Positions 1-8,759 of a stretch of DNA of 32,474 bases are shown piece by piece. The notes below the pieces were generated by a model, which was not told the DNA's origin, did no database searches, and saw nothing but the letters and a program-made list of their open reading frames with translations. Each line of letters opens with the position of its first letter. Positions within the stretch are counted from its first letter, which is position 1. Origin of the DNA: Lachnoclostridium sp. UBA7097 (lineage in GTDB: Bacteria; Bacillota; Clostridia; Lachnospirales; Lachnospiraceae); assembly GCA_002499945.1 (NCBI GenBank), contig DKYP01000126.1, positions 974 through 33,447 on the forward strand, written 5' to 3'. Both the position numbers and the translations under genes were made by a program.

Positions 1-143
1 CTGTACAAAACCGCTGGTGCTTAAATCCCGTATTAAATGCTTCAAAGACGTTTTTTCTTTGAAGCATAGGGATTTTATGCACCATTGCGTGGTTTGTCCA
101 AGCGCAAGCGTGCTGCCGTTGGAATCATTTGGAACTGCCAGCC
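1..143 (+). repeat. Structured palindromic intergenic repeat, copy A (left end outside window)
   Basis: This is one of four related elements in the window, and its left outer arm lies beyond base 1. Visible parts: arm AAACC (8-12) pairs with GGTTT (91-95); TGGTGC (15-20) pairs with GCACCA (79-84); AAATCCC (23-29) pairs with GGGATTT (69-75); a 12-bp apical stem pairs 37-48 with 56-67. A short GC stem with loop GCAA (102-109) follows. The right outer arm ends at about 143 with GGAACTGCCAG. It starts 28 bp past the stop codon of the permease gene, so it would lie in that gene's 3' untranslated region in antisense orientation. Function is unknown. Confidence 0.8.
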
Positions 144-170
144 AATATTTTTAGAAAATTCCCTATATAT

Positions 171-2513
171 TTACTCTCCTGCCATCAATTCCCTTGGTGC
201 ATTTTTCCTTATTTTAAAAGACAACAAGCACACTGCCAGGAATGTAAATACCACCAGCCCCGTTCCTGCCACTATATTAAATAAAGCTGAAACTTTAAAT
301 GTACATTTTACAATTCCTATTCCATTTAAGAACAAAGCCACAAGCGGGTTTATAATAAATGAACTTATAGTAATCCCTGCTGCTGTTGATATTATTACAG
401 CTGGCATAAAGCTTGCTGCAGTCTGGAACATAAGCTGCCCTGTGGTAAAACCAACTGCTTTCATAATCCCATAATCACGCTTTTTATTATTAAGCATTGT
501 CCTTACAAGAAGGTACATTACAAATATAATTACTATTAAGCTTAATATAATAATAGCGGCTACAATAATTGCCATAAGAGAAACGTAAACTGTTGCTGAC
601 CCGTCTATTACTGCTTTAATATTTACAGACTGTACGCCGTTTCCTATTTTGTCTGCTATTTCTTTATTAAATTTATCAATATCTGTCCCATTTTTCAGGT
701 TTACAGAATAGCTTTCATTTGCAAGTCCTGCCATACGTTTATAGCCATCACGTGTAAGCAGGCAGTCTTTTCCAAGGTTATTGCTTATCTGTGTAAATCC
801 TGAAATTATATATTCTTCTTCTTTTCCATCTGCTTCAAGAGTAATTTCACCACCAATTTTTAAATCTTTTTCTTTTGCATATTTTGCAGCAACTGCTGTT
901 TCATTATCATACTTTGGAAATCTTCCCTTTATACAGATATTCTGGTTATTAAGCTTTGAAAAATCATCTGACAGTGTTGCCATTAAAACAGCGCCGCCGC
1001 TATGCCTTGTTTCAACTGTGTGATAAAGATATACTTTTTCTACACGTTTGTCTTCTTCCATTATTTGTAAAAACTTTTCACTGGAATCTGAAGTTACACT
1101 AATAGAAGAATCTGCTGTTTCCCCTACAACCATCTGTATAAATGGTTCCATATCTAAAATTACGTTTACTATCATAAGCCCTGAAAATACCAGGACAAGC
1201 GAAAGTAAAAGCATTGTAATGCAGACTATGATATTTTGTTTAATGCCTGAAAATGTTGTTTTAAGTGCAAGTGCAATATTAAGCGGCATATGTGTATTTT
1301 CAAGCGGTATATGGTTGCGTTTAAAATTATGCGTCTGTATGCCCTGGCGTATTGCAACTACAGGCTCTATTTTCTTAATTCTGTGTGATGAAAACCATAC
1401 AGCGGCAAATACAGTTCCTTCTATAAATGCAACAGCAAGCAGGAAAGGCAAAGGCAAAAACTTTATTTTATATGGTATACCGGTCTGTGAAGCCATCATA
1501 GTATTTATATAAGGAAAAAGGCAATAAGAAAAACCTGCACCCGCTGCCGCAGTTACCAGTGTTACCTCAAGAAACTGTATTAAAAGTGCACAGATAATCT
1601 GCCTGCTTTCATATCCCCCTGCCTTTAACACCCCTATATTTTTCATATTTTCCCGTATATAATTTATTACATTGGAGGAAATTACCACAAATGCAATAAA
1701 AGCTACCATAAATGCCATTGCACATATAATACCTGAACATATCATCTGTGAAATATAACGTGAAGAAGATACAAGTGTATAAGAATTACTTACAGTATCT
1801 ATCCCTGGATACTTTGAAGTTATACTGTTTTTAAGTGACGCCTCAAAATCCTCACTTTCTGTTTTATCCTTTATCCTTACAGAAGTAAAAAACGCTTTGT
1901 GGGACCACTCCTTTTCTTCCAGTTCTTTATACTTATCATCTGTAAATAAAGCAGTACACATTACACAATTATGTGAACCTGCCATTATACAGTTTGTAAA
2001 CCCGCATATTGTATAATCAGCTGTAATGTTTCCAATTTTAAGGCTTATTTTCTTTCCAGGCTTGATATTTTTATCTATAGAATAAAGGACTGGAAGATAT
2101 ATGCCGCTTTTATAACTGCTATCCTCTACAATCTCTATTCTTTCTACTGTACGGTTTATTGCTGTCTTTTTATTAAGAAATATGAAACTTGTAGTTATTT
2201 CACCACCATTATAAGCAAAAGAAACCCCATTAACAAATGCATCATCTATACAGTATTGTGTTGTGTTTTTATCATTATCCAGTGTTTTTTTAATAAAATT
2301 TTTCACTTTATCGTCGTTGCTTTCAACTGCAAGTGTAACATGCCCTGCATTAAGCTTATCATGGTAACGGCCAAAATTGCCTTTATAGTCCATAGACAGC
2401 ATAAGCCATAAGTTTAACATTAATGCTGCAATAAATACAAGAACAGCAGTTGCAGCTGTCTGCCCTTTTGTCCTGCACAGGTTAGAACGTGCAATTAAAA
2501 AATATTTTTTCAT
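171..2513 (-). CDS. ABC transporter permease, MacB/FtsX-like with two FtsX domains
   Basis: This is a membrane permease of about 780 residues, partner of the ATPase gene just upstream. The layout is that of FtsX/MacB-family exporters. There is a first membrane segment near residues 20-40, a large extracytoplasmic domain, three membrane helices around residues 255-390, then a second half with another helix, a second extracytoplasmic domain and three C-terminal helices. The open frame reaches further upstream, but I chose the ATG at 2513 (MKKYFLIARSNL). It lies one base after the ATPase stop with a GGGGTGG ribosome site ahead, and the longer N-terminus overlaps the ATPase gene with low-complexity sequence. 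Such exporters beside a two-component system often handle antimicrobial peptides or lipoproteins; the substrate here cannot be read from sequence. Confidence 0.85.
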   Translation of the reverse strand: MKKYFLIARSNLCRTKGQTAATAVLVFIAALMLNLWLMLSMDYKGNFGRYHDKLNAGHVTLAVESNDDKVKNFIKKTLDNDKNTTQYCIDDAFVNGVSFAYNGGEITTSFIFLNKKTAINRTVERIEIVEDSSYKSGIYLPVLYSIDKNIKPGKKISLKIGNITADYTICGFTNCIMAGSHNCVMCTALFTDDKYKELEEKEWSHKAFFTSVRIKDKTESEDFEASLKNSITSKYPGIDTVSNSYTLVSSSRYISQMICSGIICAMAFMVAFIAFVVISSNVINYIRENMKNIGVLKAGGYESRQIICALLIQFLEVTLVTAAAGAGFSYCLFPYINTMMASQTGIPYKIKFLPLPFLLAVAFIEGTVFAAVWFSSHRIKKIEPVVAIRQGIQTHNFKRNHIPLENTHMPLNIALALKTTFSGIKQNIIVCITMLLLSLVLVFSGLMIVNVILDMEPFIQMVVGETADSSISVTSDSSEKFLQIMEEDKRVEKVYLYHTVETRHSGGAVLMATLSDDFSKLNNQNICIKGRFPKYDNETAVAAKYAKEKDLKIGGEITLEADGKEEEYIISGFTQISNNLGKDCLLTRDGYKRMAGLANESYSVNLKNGTDIDKFNKEIADKIGNGVQSVNIKAVIDGSATVYVSLMAIIVAAIIILSLIVIIFVMYLLVRTMLNNKKRDYGIMKAVGFTTGQLMFQTAASFMPAVIISTAAGITISSFIINPLVALFLNGIGIVKCTFKVSALFNIVAGTGLVVFTFLAVCLLSFKIRKNAPRELMAGE

Positions 2514-2514
2514 A

Positions 2515-3273
2515 TCACCACCCCATTTCTGTAAGGAAAATGGACAGTTTTTTATGCCGCTCCCCGTCCCCGTGCCTGTACTTTCCAAGGTTACATTCCC
2601 CTAAAACCATTCCGTCCTTTAAATATAAAATACGGTCGCCACGCCTTGCGGAACGCATATCATGTGTTACCATAACAATGCTCTGCCCCTGTTCATTAAA
2701 TTTAGTAAATGTATCAAGCACATCAAGCCCTGTCTTTGAATTAAGCGCCCCTGTCGGCTCATCTGCAAAAAGGATTTCTGGTGAATTTATTAATGCACGG
2801 ACAATCCCTGCCCTCTGTGCTTCACCCCCTGAAATCTGTGATGGGAATTTTTGCTGTGTTTCTTCTGGAATATCCACAGCCCTGAATAATTCCTTAGCAC
2901 GTTTTATAATTCCCTTCTTGTCTTTATTTACAAGAAGCCCTGTTGAAAGCACGTTATCCATTACGCTCATCCCTTCAAACAGGTAAATCTGCTGGAATAC
3001 AAATCCACAGTGCCTGCGCCTGAATACAGCAAGTTTGTCGGGCGTTAAACCAGATATAACTTCATCCCCAAATGTAATCTTGCCAAGGGAAGGTGTATCC
3101 ATGCCCGAAAGTGCATATAAAAGTGTTGACTTCCCTGCACCACTTGCCCCCATTATTACAGTAAAACTTCCTTTATAAAGCTCTAAATCAATGTTTTTAA
3201 GAACGTGCTGCAAAGTCCCTCCGCTGGAAAAAGACTTGCTTAATTTCTCAGTTTTTAAAAGTATTTCCTCCAT
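2515..3273 (-). CDS. ABC transporter ATP-binding protein, LolD/MacB-like
   Basis: This is a cytoplasmic ATPase subunit of 252 residues that would energise the FtsX-like permease encoded directly downstream. Seen in the sequence are Walker A GASGAGKST (residues 42-50), the Q-loop region GFVFQQ (about 91-96), the ABC signature SGGEAQR (149-155), Walker B ILFADEP (168-174) and the H-loop in MVTHD. The domain is complete and of normal length, with a short lysine-rich C-terminal extension. The start has an ideal AGGAGG seven bases upstream. The gene is preceded by a promoter with phased CCTTAA-like repeats (3323-3360), so control by the adjacent response regulator is likely. One base separates its stop from the permease start, which implies translational coupling. 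Confidence 0.92.
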   Translation of the reverse strand: MEEILLKTEKLSKSFSSGGTLQHVLKNIDLELYKGSFTVIMGASGAGKSTLLYALSGMDTPSLGKITFGDEVISGLTPDKLAVFRRRHCGFVFQQIYLFEGMSVMDNVLSTGLLVNKDKKGIIKRAKELFRAVDIPEETQQKFPSQISGGEAQRAGIVRALINSPEILFADEPTGALNSKTGLDVLDTFTKFNEQGQSIVMVTHDMRSARRGDRILYLKDGMVLGECNLGKYRHGDGERHKKLSIFLTEMGW

Positions 3274-3306
3274 AAGAAAACCTCCTGTATGATTTTTACA
3301 CGTCCT

Positions 3307-3335
3307 ATTTTACGTTCTAAATCCTTAAATGTCTT
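3307..3335 (-). promoter_or_regulatory. Probable promoter of the ABC exporter genes
   Basis: On the minus strand a -35-like AAGACA (3335-3330) is separated by 17 bases from a -10-like TAAAAT (3312-3307), about 34 bases ahead of the ATPase start codon. The -35 element is weak, as expected for an activator-dependent promoter, and it overlaps the phased repeats described separately. Confidence 0.55.
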
Positions 3336-3360
3336 TAGGCAATCCTTAATTATTCCTTAA
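3323..3360 (-). promoter_or_regulatory. Phased direct repeats, likely OmpR-type response-regulator site
   Basis: On the plus strand CCTTAA occurs at 3323, 3344 and 3355, with a degenerate CTTTAG at 3333. Successive starts are therefore 10, 11 and 11 bases apart, close to one helical turn. On the minus strand these read TTAAGG and lie across and just upstream of the -35 element of the ABC promoter. Members of the OmpR family typically bind such head-to-tail half-sites on one DNA face. The gene for an OmpR-family regulator is the second gene upstream. The repeat furthest upstream overlaps the stop codon of the kinase gene. Confidence 0.6.
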
Positions 3361-4622
3361 ATCCCACCGCTTAAAGGTATAACCACTGTTACTTCCAGTC
3401 CGTTTTCCCCATTGCCCACAACAAGCCCTCCTTTCATTTCCCTCATAAAATAGTCAGATATATAAAGCCCAAGCCCTGCGCCTTCAATATCTTTTACATT
3501 ACCTCCACGCCTGAATTTATCTTTTAGAAATGGCAGTTCTTCTTCACTTACGCCACCGCCATAATCTTCTATAATTATTTTAAGCCTGCCTTCTTCCATT
3601 AAAACATTTACATCTATTTTTGTATTTACATATTTGTATGAATTGGAAAAAATATTGTCAAACACCTGCTGTAAACGGAGTTTATCTGCATATAAAATAC
3701 ATTCTGGAATAACAGGGATATCCGCATAATGAAGGTAATCAGAACCTTCCAGCATCTCTTTTAATTCCCTGCTCTCTATATCACATGGTGCTACACTAAG
3801 CTGCTTTAACTCTTCAAGTGTTGCTGTAAAAAGATTATTTACCAGTGTATTTATCTGGTCTGCCTTATGTTCAATCTGCAAATAGCTTTCCCTTACACTG
3901 TCATTGCCTGCAAGCGCAGCGCCCAGTTCTGAAGCTGCTTTAATACTTGCAACTGGTGTTTTAATATCATGTGAAAGTTTTGCAACAAGCTCCTTTTTAC
4001 TCGCATTTGCCTCTGCTTCTGCTGCCTGTGCCCTTTTAAGTTCTGCACGCATAATGTCAAAACTTTCTGTAAATGCACCAAAAAGATTATGCCTGTCCAT
4101 TTCAAGCGGAATGTCAAGATTGCCGCCTGCAATACGTTCTGCAAAACTTTTCATTTTATAAAATGGCCTGATTATAATATATTCTAAATAAATAATGTAT
4201 ACCAGGCATATAATAAATTGTACAAAAACCGCAGCCAGCATTACAGTAAATACCTTATGTTTCCATAGTTTTATTTCCTGTGCACTATTATTATAAATAA
4301 TTACTTTTCCTGCAATAATGCCATCTTTTTCTATATTAAGAATTGTATCCCTGTGTATTACTGCTTCGTTTATGCTTTCACTAAGCCCTGCCCCTGTCCT
4401 GTACAAAACTGTCCCGCCATTATCAATAACAGTATAACTAATTCCTGTACTGTCTTTATAATCCTCTATTTTATCCCAGTTCTCTTTTACTGACTGTACT
4501 ATTTCATTTACCATAACACTATCTTGCCAGTTTCCAGTTTTTTGCACAGCAAAAATAACCAGCATAGTAATTTCTGCTATAAATGCAAATACAAAGCTGG
4601 TTAAAAAAATATGTTTTTTCAT
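3357..4622 (-). CDS. Two-component sensor histidine kinase
   Basis: This membrane sensor kinase has about 421 residues. Seen in order: a membrane segment near residues 7-27, an extracytoplasmic sensor region of about 95 residues, a second membrane segment near 124-150, a HAMP-like linker (about 151-205), the H-box KLSHDIKTP with phospho-acceptor His218, an N-box DNIFSNSYKY, and G-boxes DYGGGV and GAGLGLYI. I chose the ATG at 4622 because it overlaps the upstream regulator stop codon by four bases (ATGA), a classical coupled arrangement. The regulator gene is its partner and the ABC exporter downstream is the likely target. The signal is not evident; the sensor loop matches no domain I recognise. 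Confidence 0.92.
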   Translation of the reverse strand: MKKHIFLTSFVFAFIAEITMLVIFAVQKTGNWQDSVMVNEIVQSVKENWDKIEDYKDSTGISYTVIDNGGTVLYRTGAGLSESINEAVIHRDTILNIEKDGIIAGKVIIYNNSAQEIKLWKHKVFTVMLAAVFVQFIICLVYIIYLEYIIIRPFYKMKSFAERIAGGNLDIPLEMDRHNLFGAFTESFDIMRAELKRAQAAEAEANASKKELVAKLSHDIKTPVASIKAASELGAALAGNDSVRESYLQIEHKADQINTLVNNLFTATLEELKQLSVAPCDIESRELKEMLEGSDYLHYADIPVIPECILYADKLRLQQVFDNIFSNSYKYVNTKIDVNVLMEEGRLKIIIEDYGGGVSEEELPFLKDKFRRGGNVKDIEGAGLGLYISDYFMREMKGGLVVGNGENGLEVTVVIPLSGGI

Positions 4623-5299
4623 TGTCTGCCCCCACAAAACTTGTAGCCACCGCCCCAGACGGTAATAATATATGCCGGGTTTCCAGGCTCACGCTCAATA
4701 GCTTCACGTATCCTGCGGATATGTACATTAAGCGTCCCGTCACCTGTAAATTTATCTTCCCAGACATTTTCAAATAACTCCTGTTTGGAAATTACTTTAT
4801 TTTCATTTTTAACAAGATAAGATAACAGCTTAAATTCAAGCTGTGTAAGCTTAACAGGCTTTCCTTCAACTAGTACCTGCATTGCATCAAAATCAATCCC
4901 AAGCCTGCCATCAGAATACCCGGTACCTGCACTCCCGCCATAGCGTTTCAGCACCACTTTTACTTTGGCAAGAAGTACACTGAGTGAATATGGTTTCTGT
5001 ATATAATCATCACCACCAATGCCAAGGGCGGCAATTTTATCATCATCACTTGTCCTTGCAGAAATAAATAAAATAGGGATATCTGTTCTCTCACGCAGTT
5101 CCTTGCATAATTCAAAACCACTGCTGTTGCCAAGGTTTATATCAAGCAGGATTAACCCTGCTGTATCCTGTTTAAAAAAATCCCGGCATCCACTGGCACT
5201 GTATACAACGGCTGTTTTAACACCAAACAGGTTAAAATACTGTGCTGTACTGTCTGCAAGCATTTTCTCATCATCTATAACAAGACAGTCATATTTCAT
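4619..5299 (-). CDS. OmpR-family response regulator
   Basis: This is a DNA-binding response regulator of 226 residues. The receiver domain covers about residues 1-118, with the acidic pair D9/D10, phospho-acceptor D53 in LLDIN, and K102 in IQKPYS. The C-terminal winged helix covers about 128-226, with the family features VKLTQLEFKLLSYL, LFENVWED and HIRRIREAIE. It is followed with a four-base overlap by its kinase gene. A ribosome site GGGGG lies nine bases before the start. The most likely target is the ABC exporter promoter at 3307-3360, and possibly its own promoter, where a 23-bp dyad at 5333-5355 sits near the -35 position. Confidence 0.93.
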   Translation of the reverse strand: MKYDCLVIDDEKMLADSTAQYFNLFGVKTAVVYSASGCRDFFKQDTAGLILLDINLGNSSGFELCKELRERTDIPILFISARTSDDDKIAALGIGGDDYIQKPYSLSVLLAKVKVVLKRYGGSAGTGYSDGRLGIDFDAMQVLVEGKPVKLTQLEFKLLSYLVKNENKVISKQELFENVWEDKFTGDGTLNVHIRRIREAIEREPGNPAYIITVWGGGYKFCGGRQ

Positions 5300-5332
5300 T
5301 ACCAGCCCCCATTTCCATAATTATATAACATT

Positions 5333-5355
5333 CAAGAACGCCATCGGCGTTCTTG
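5333..5355. repeat. Perfect 10-bp inverted repeat upstream of the response-regulator gene
   Basis: Arms CAAGAACGCC (5333-5342) and GGCGTTCTTG (5346-5355) are perfectly complementary around a three-base centre. A minus-strand TATAAT (5325-5320) lies just downstream, so the dyad covers the spacer and -35 region of a possible promoter for the regulator gene. It could be an operator, or the hairpin of an intergenic repeat. It is much GC-richer than its flanks. Confidence 0.6.
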
Positions 5356-5368
5356 CTGCGAAGCGCGC

Positions 5369-5385
5369 ATCATGCGTAGCATGAT
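5369..5385. repeat. Second short inverted repeat, ATCATGC/GCATGAT
   Basis: Seven-base arms (5369-5375 and 5379-5385) flank a three-base centre. It lies 13 bases from the larger dyad with a GC-rich GCGAAGCGCGC between them, so the two may be one compound element. A third, wider pair GTAAAGCC (5399-5406)/GGCTTTAC (5427-5434) lies closer to the acetyltransferase stop codon. It may act as a weak terminator for that gene, although no clear T-run follows it. Confidence 0.5.
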
Positions 5386-5460
5386 AAAATTCTTACCAGT
5401 AAAGCCAGCCTCTTTTAAGAAACAGCGGCTTTACCAGCCATTTTAAAACTTATTGTGTAT

Positions 5461-6384
5461 TTAATCAAAAAGTTCATTAATTGACAAACTTGCATTTTTA
5501 TCTGTAAATGTATGTTCAGGATTTTTAACACTAACCCTTGTTCCTGGCGGCACTGATTCTGTTATAAATGCATTGCCCCCTATAACTGAACCCCTGCCTA
5601 TTACAGTTTCACCGCCAAGTATTGAAGCACTCGAATAAATTGTTACATTATCTTCAATAGTCGGATGCCTTTTTATATCACGCAAAAGCTGGCCACTCCT
5701 TGTTGAAAGAGCACCAAGCGTTACGCCCTGGTATATCTTAACATTATTGCCTATTATTGTAGTTTCACCTATTACTACACCTGTGCCGTGGTCTATAAAG
5801 AAATACTCACCAATCCGGGCACCAGGGTTTATATCTATCCCTGTATGGCTGTGTGCATACTCTGACATAATACGCGGAATAAGCGGGACACCCATTTTAT
5901 ACAGTTCATGTGCAATCCTGTATACAAATATTGCAAGAAGCCCCGGATAACAGAAAATTATCTCCTGCTTTGTCTTGGCAGCAGGGTCGCCATTGTATGC
6001 TGCCTCTACATCCTTTAAAAGCATGTTCTGTATATTTCCAAGGGAAGCAAAAAACTCCATGCATATCTTCTCACACTTTGCCCGGATATCTTCCTCTGTA
6101 ACATCCTCTTCTGATACCTGTATAAACGCTGATTTCATCTGGCATAGTAAATCATCATAAAGCTGTAGTATATTATGCCCCACAAAATACTCTGGAACAG
6201 TCCTGCCAAGGTATTCATCATCAAAATATCCCGGAAACATAATTTGCCGCAGCTTTAATATTATATGTATTATACAGTCCCTGCCAGGCATACAGCACCC
6301 ATTTTTAATATAAAAGAGTTCCTCATTTTTATAATTCTGTGTAATCTGTTGTACAATCCCACCAAGTTCCTGTCCTGAAAACAT
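5461..6384 (-). CDS. cysE: Serine O-acetyltransferase
   Basis: This enzyme of 307 residues transfers acetyl from acetyl-CoA to L-serine, giving O-acetylserine, the cysteine precursor. The first 140 residues form the helical N-terminal domain. The C-terminal half (about 180-290) is a left-handed beta-helix of hexapeptide repeats. Diagnostic residues are D198 and H199 in FIDHGTGVVIGET and the stretch NNVKIYQGVTLGA. Before RHPTIED there is a longer loop (STRSGQLLRDIK) than in the E. coli enzyme, as in the clostridial/Bacteroidetes-type SAT group. The ATG at 6384 has AAGAAGGGA ahead of it. No cysteine synthase gene is adjacent; the gene stands alone between the chemotaxis terminator and the two-component system. 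Confidence 0.9.
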   Translation of the reverse strand: MFSGQELGGIVQQITQNYKNEELFYIKNGCCMPGRDCIIHIILKLRQIMFPGYFDDEYLGRTVPEYFVGHNILQLYDDLLCQMKSAFIQVSEEDVTEEDIRAKCEKICMEFFASLGNIQNMLLKDVEAAYNGDPAAKTKQEIIFCYPGLLAIFVYRIAHELYKMGVPLIPRIMSEYAHSHTGIDINPGARIGEYFFIDHGTGVVIGETTIIGNNVKIYQGVTLGALSTRSGQLLRDIKRHPTIEDNVTIYSSASILGGETVIGRGSVIGGNAFITESVPPGTRVSVKNPEHTFTDKNASLSINELFD

Positions 6385-6411
6385 ATACCAGTCCCTTCTT
6401 TCCAGTTTTTA

Positions 6412-6439
6412 TAGATATTGAAATATAATGTCCTGGCAA
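6412..6439 (-). promoter_or_regulatory. Possible promoter of the serine acetyltransferase gene
   Basis: On the minus strand TTGCCA (6439-6434), a 16-base spacer and TATCTA (6417-6412) lie about 28 bases before the start codon and after the hairpin that follows cheA. The match is moderate. Confidence 0.4.
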
Positions 6440-6476
6440 TTAATGGAATTACCAGCCCATTACATTCTATAATAAT

Positions 6477-6517
6477 ACCACCGGAAAAAGAACTTATAAC
6501 AAATTATTTCCGGTGGT
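6477..6517. terminator. Hairpin terminator between cheA and the acetyltransferase gene
   Basis: The 11-base arms ACCACCGGAAA (6477-6487) and TTTCCGGTGGT (6507-6517) are perfectly complementary with a 19-base loop. A T-run follows on the plus strand and an A/T mix (ATTATTATAG) on the minus strand. It begins 20 bases past the cheA stop, so its natural role is the 3' end of the chemotaxis transcript, although the T-run is better in the other direction. Confidence 0.65.
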
Positions 6518-6536
6518 TTTTATATTCTATAGGATT

Positions 6537-8726
6537 TTATGACCTTACAAGTGCCCCTGCATCTATAATAAGGCTTATGCTTCCATCCCCAAGCTGTGTA
6601 CAGCCTGATATTCCATTTACTTTCTTAATATATGAAGGGATAGGCTTAACAACTATTTCCTGTTCCCCTATAAGTTTGTCTGCAAATATTGCAAGGTTTT
6701 TATCTTCATGTGTAAGGACTACTACAATGCCATCCTCTATATTATCTACTGCGCCATCCAGGTGGTAGAACTTATTAAGCCTGATAAGCGGGTAATATTC
6801 CTCACGTATCATTACATATTCTTCACCATCAGGTTCAACTATAAGTTTATCGCTTGAAAGCCTTATAAATTCTGCTACACTGTTTGTAGGTGATACAAAG
6901 TTTGTATCTGCTACAGAGAATATTATTCCATCTATTATAGCAAGTGTAAGTGGTATTTTCATTGTCATTGTTGAGCCTTCACCCTGTACACTTTCTATAT
7001 CAAGCATACCGCCTACATCCTGTATATTCTTAACAACAACATCCATTCCTACACCACGCCCTGAATATTCAGTAACCTGCTTCTTAGTTGAAAACCCGGG
7101 AAGTGTAATAAAGTTAAATACTTCCTTGTCAGTAAGGTCTTTCTCTGAACGGTTGCCAAGAAGCCCGTTGGATTTTGCCTTGGCAATTATGCTCTCACGG
7201 TTAAGCCCGTGCCCATTATCAGAAACAGAAATCCATACCTGCCCGCCTTCGTTCTTTGCTTCAAGCACAATCCTTCCTTTTTCAGTCTTGCCTGCCTCTG
7301 CACGCTCCTCATTGCTTTCAATGCCGTGGTCAACGGAGTTACGTATAAGGTGCATAAGAGGGTCAGATATATGCTCAATAATATTCTTGTCAACTTCGGT
7401 ATCTTCACCAATTACTTCAAGCTCAATATCTTTGCCAAGCTTCTTAGAAGTATCATATACAATACGGTTCATCTTCTGGAATGTATTCTTAAGCGGCATC
7501 ATCCGCATTGCCATTATTGCATCCTGGAGTTCAGAAGTAATCTTTGAAAGCTGTGCTGCAGACTTCTGGAAGTTTGAAAGGTCAAGCCCTGGCACTTTTA
7601 AATCCGGGTTCTGTAATACAGTTGCTTCTGCTATTACAAGTTCCCCTATTAAATCCATAAGCAAATCCATTTTTTTGATATTTACGCTTATAAAACTCTG
7701 TGCCTCACCCTTTTTAGCTGCCGGGCGTTTTGCAGGTGCTTTTCTTGCTGTTCCTTCTTCTTTTTTGCTTTCCTCTTTCCCTTCAGCCCCGGCTTCTGCT
7801 TCAGCCTCTGCTTTTTCCTCTTTAGCCATCTGCTCTTTTACAGCCTGCGGCTTCTGGCTGTCTATAAGGATTGTTGGCGTTTTAACAGGCTCTGTAAGGA
7901 CTTCGCCGGCAGTTGCCACAGGTGTTTCTGCTTCAATGCAGAATTCAAGAAATTCCTCACTTGTACATTCATTAATCTCTATATTCTCTATGCCTGCGCT
8001 TGAATTGACAAGTTCCATAATCCTGTCAGGACCTTCTGTTGTCTGCAAGGCAATCCTGAACCCAAATTCCAGTACAACATTAGAACTGTCAGGGTTTGTA
8101 ATTATATCAGATGGCGTAAAGAGTATATCTTCAGCTATCCCCTTAAGTGAATTAACTGCCATATATGCCCTTATATTTGCCATATCAAGGCCTTTCATAT
8201 ACGTAATGAAAATACTATAAAACCTGCTGTCATCAGATGCAACAGGTGCTATATAAAAATGTGGTGTTTCCTGAAGTGGTGTTTCCTGGACAGGCACTAC
8301 TGTTTCAGCAGGTACATTGCCCTGTATCTTATCAAGGAATGTAGTAAGCCTTTCTATAAGTTCTGTTGAATCCCCGTCTGATTCAAGGCCATCCTTAATT
8401 TTTTCAAGTTCATTTGTTATAAAGTCAGATACCTCCAGCACATCATCAACAAGTTCTTCATGCGGCACATTGTCAGGATGGTTTTCCCTTATAAAATAAA
8501 ATACATCTTCAAGTTTATGTGATAATGTGGCTATATTCTGGTACATCATAACAGCAGAAGCACCTTTTATAGTGTGCATTATACGGAATATTTCATTAAC
8601 ATTGTCCTCATCAAACTCACCTGCATCTTTGCTGTCCAGGCAGATATTTTGAAGATTCTCAAGGCCCTGTTCAGTTTCAAATATAAACATGTCCAGCATG
8701 CCTTCTGTAATCATATCATCAGACAT
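6537..8726 (-). CDS. cheA: Chemotaxis histidine kinase CheA
   Basis: CheA autophosphorylates in response to chemoreceptors and passes phosphate to CheY and CheB. The 729 residues hold, in order: an Hpt domain (about 1-110) with His51 in IMHTIKGAS; a linker and P2-like response-regulator docking domain (about 150-265); a charged Ala/Glu/Lys-rich linker (about 290-345); the dimerisation domain (MDLLMDLIGELVIAEAT); the ATPase domain with HLIRNSVDHGIES, SDNGHGL and GRGVGMDVV; and a CheW-like P5 domain (about 595-729). The start has AAAGGAG six bases upstream. It is the last gene of the che run. No cheW, cheC or cheD is in the window, so the receptor-coupling parts must lie elsewhere. Confidence 0.97.
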   Translation of the reverse strand: MSDDMITEGMLDMFIFETEQGLENLQNICLDSKDAGEFDEDNVNEIFRIMHTIKGASAVMMYQNIATLSHKLEDVFYFIRENHPDNVPHEELVDDVLEVSDFITNELEKIKDGLESDGDSTELIERLTTFLDKIQGNVPAETVVPVQETPLQETPHFYIAPVASDDSRFYSIFITYMKGLDMANIRAYMAVNSLKGIAEDILFTPSDIITNPDSSNVVLEFGFRIALQTTEGPDRIMELVNSSAGIENIEINECTSEEFLEFCIEAETPVATAGEVLTEPVKTPTILIDSQKPQAVKEQMAKEEKAEAEAEAGAEGKEESKKEEGTARKAPAKRPAAKKGEAQSFISVNIKKMDLLMDLIGELVIAEATVLQNPDLKVPGLDLSNFQKSAAQLSKITSELQDAIMAMRMMPLKNTFQKMNRIVYDTSKKLGKDIELEVIGEDTEVDKNIIEHISDPLMHLIRNSVDHGIESNEERAEAGKTEKGRIVLEAKNEGGQVWISVSDNGHGLNRESIIAKAKSNGLLGNRSEKDLTDKEVFNFITLPGFSTKKQVTEYSGRGVGMDVVVKNIQDVGGMLDIESVQGEGSTMTMKIPLTLAIIDGIIFSVADTNFVSPTNSVAEFIRLSSDKLIVEPDGEEYVMIREEYYPLIRLNKFYHLDGAVDNIEDGIVVVLTHEDKNLAIFADKLIGEQEIVVKPIPSYIKKVNGISGCTQLGDGSISLIIDAGALVRS

Positions 8727-8759
8727 TTCTTACTCCTTTCCACAGTAAAACCAGAAGCC

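Noticed and set aside
1..143. Small plus-strand gene starting at 85 and running to 474
   Set aside because: It begins inside repeat A and continues antisense to the permease gene, with no ribosome site.
7126..8220. Long plus-strand open frame (364 codons) opposite cheA
   Set aside because: It lies entirely antisense to the CheA gene, is Ser/Ile-rich as expected for the complement of a coding frame, and has no recognisable domain or ribosome site.
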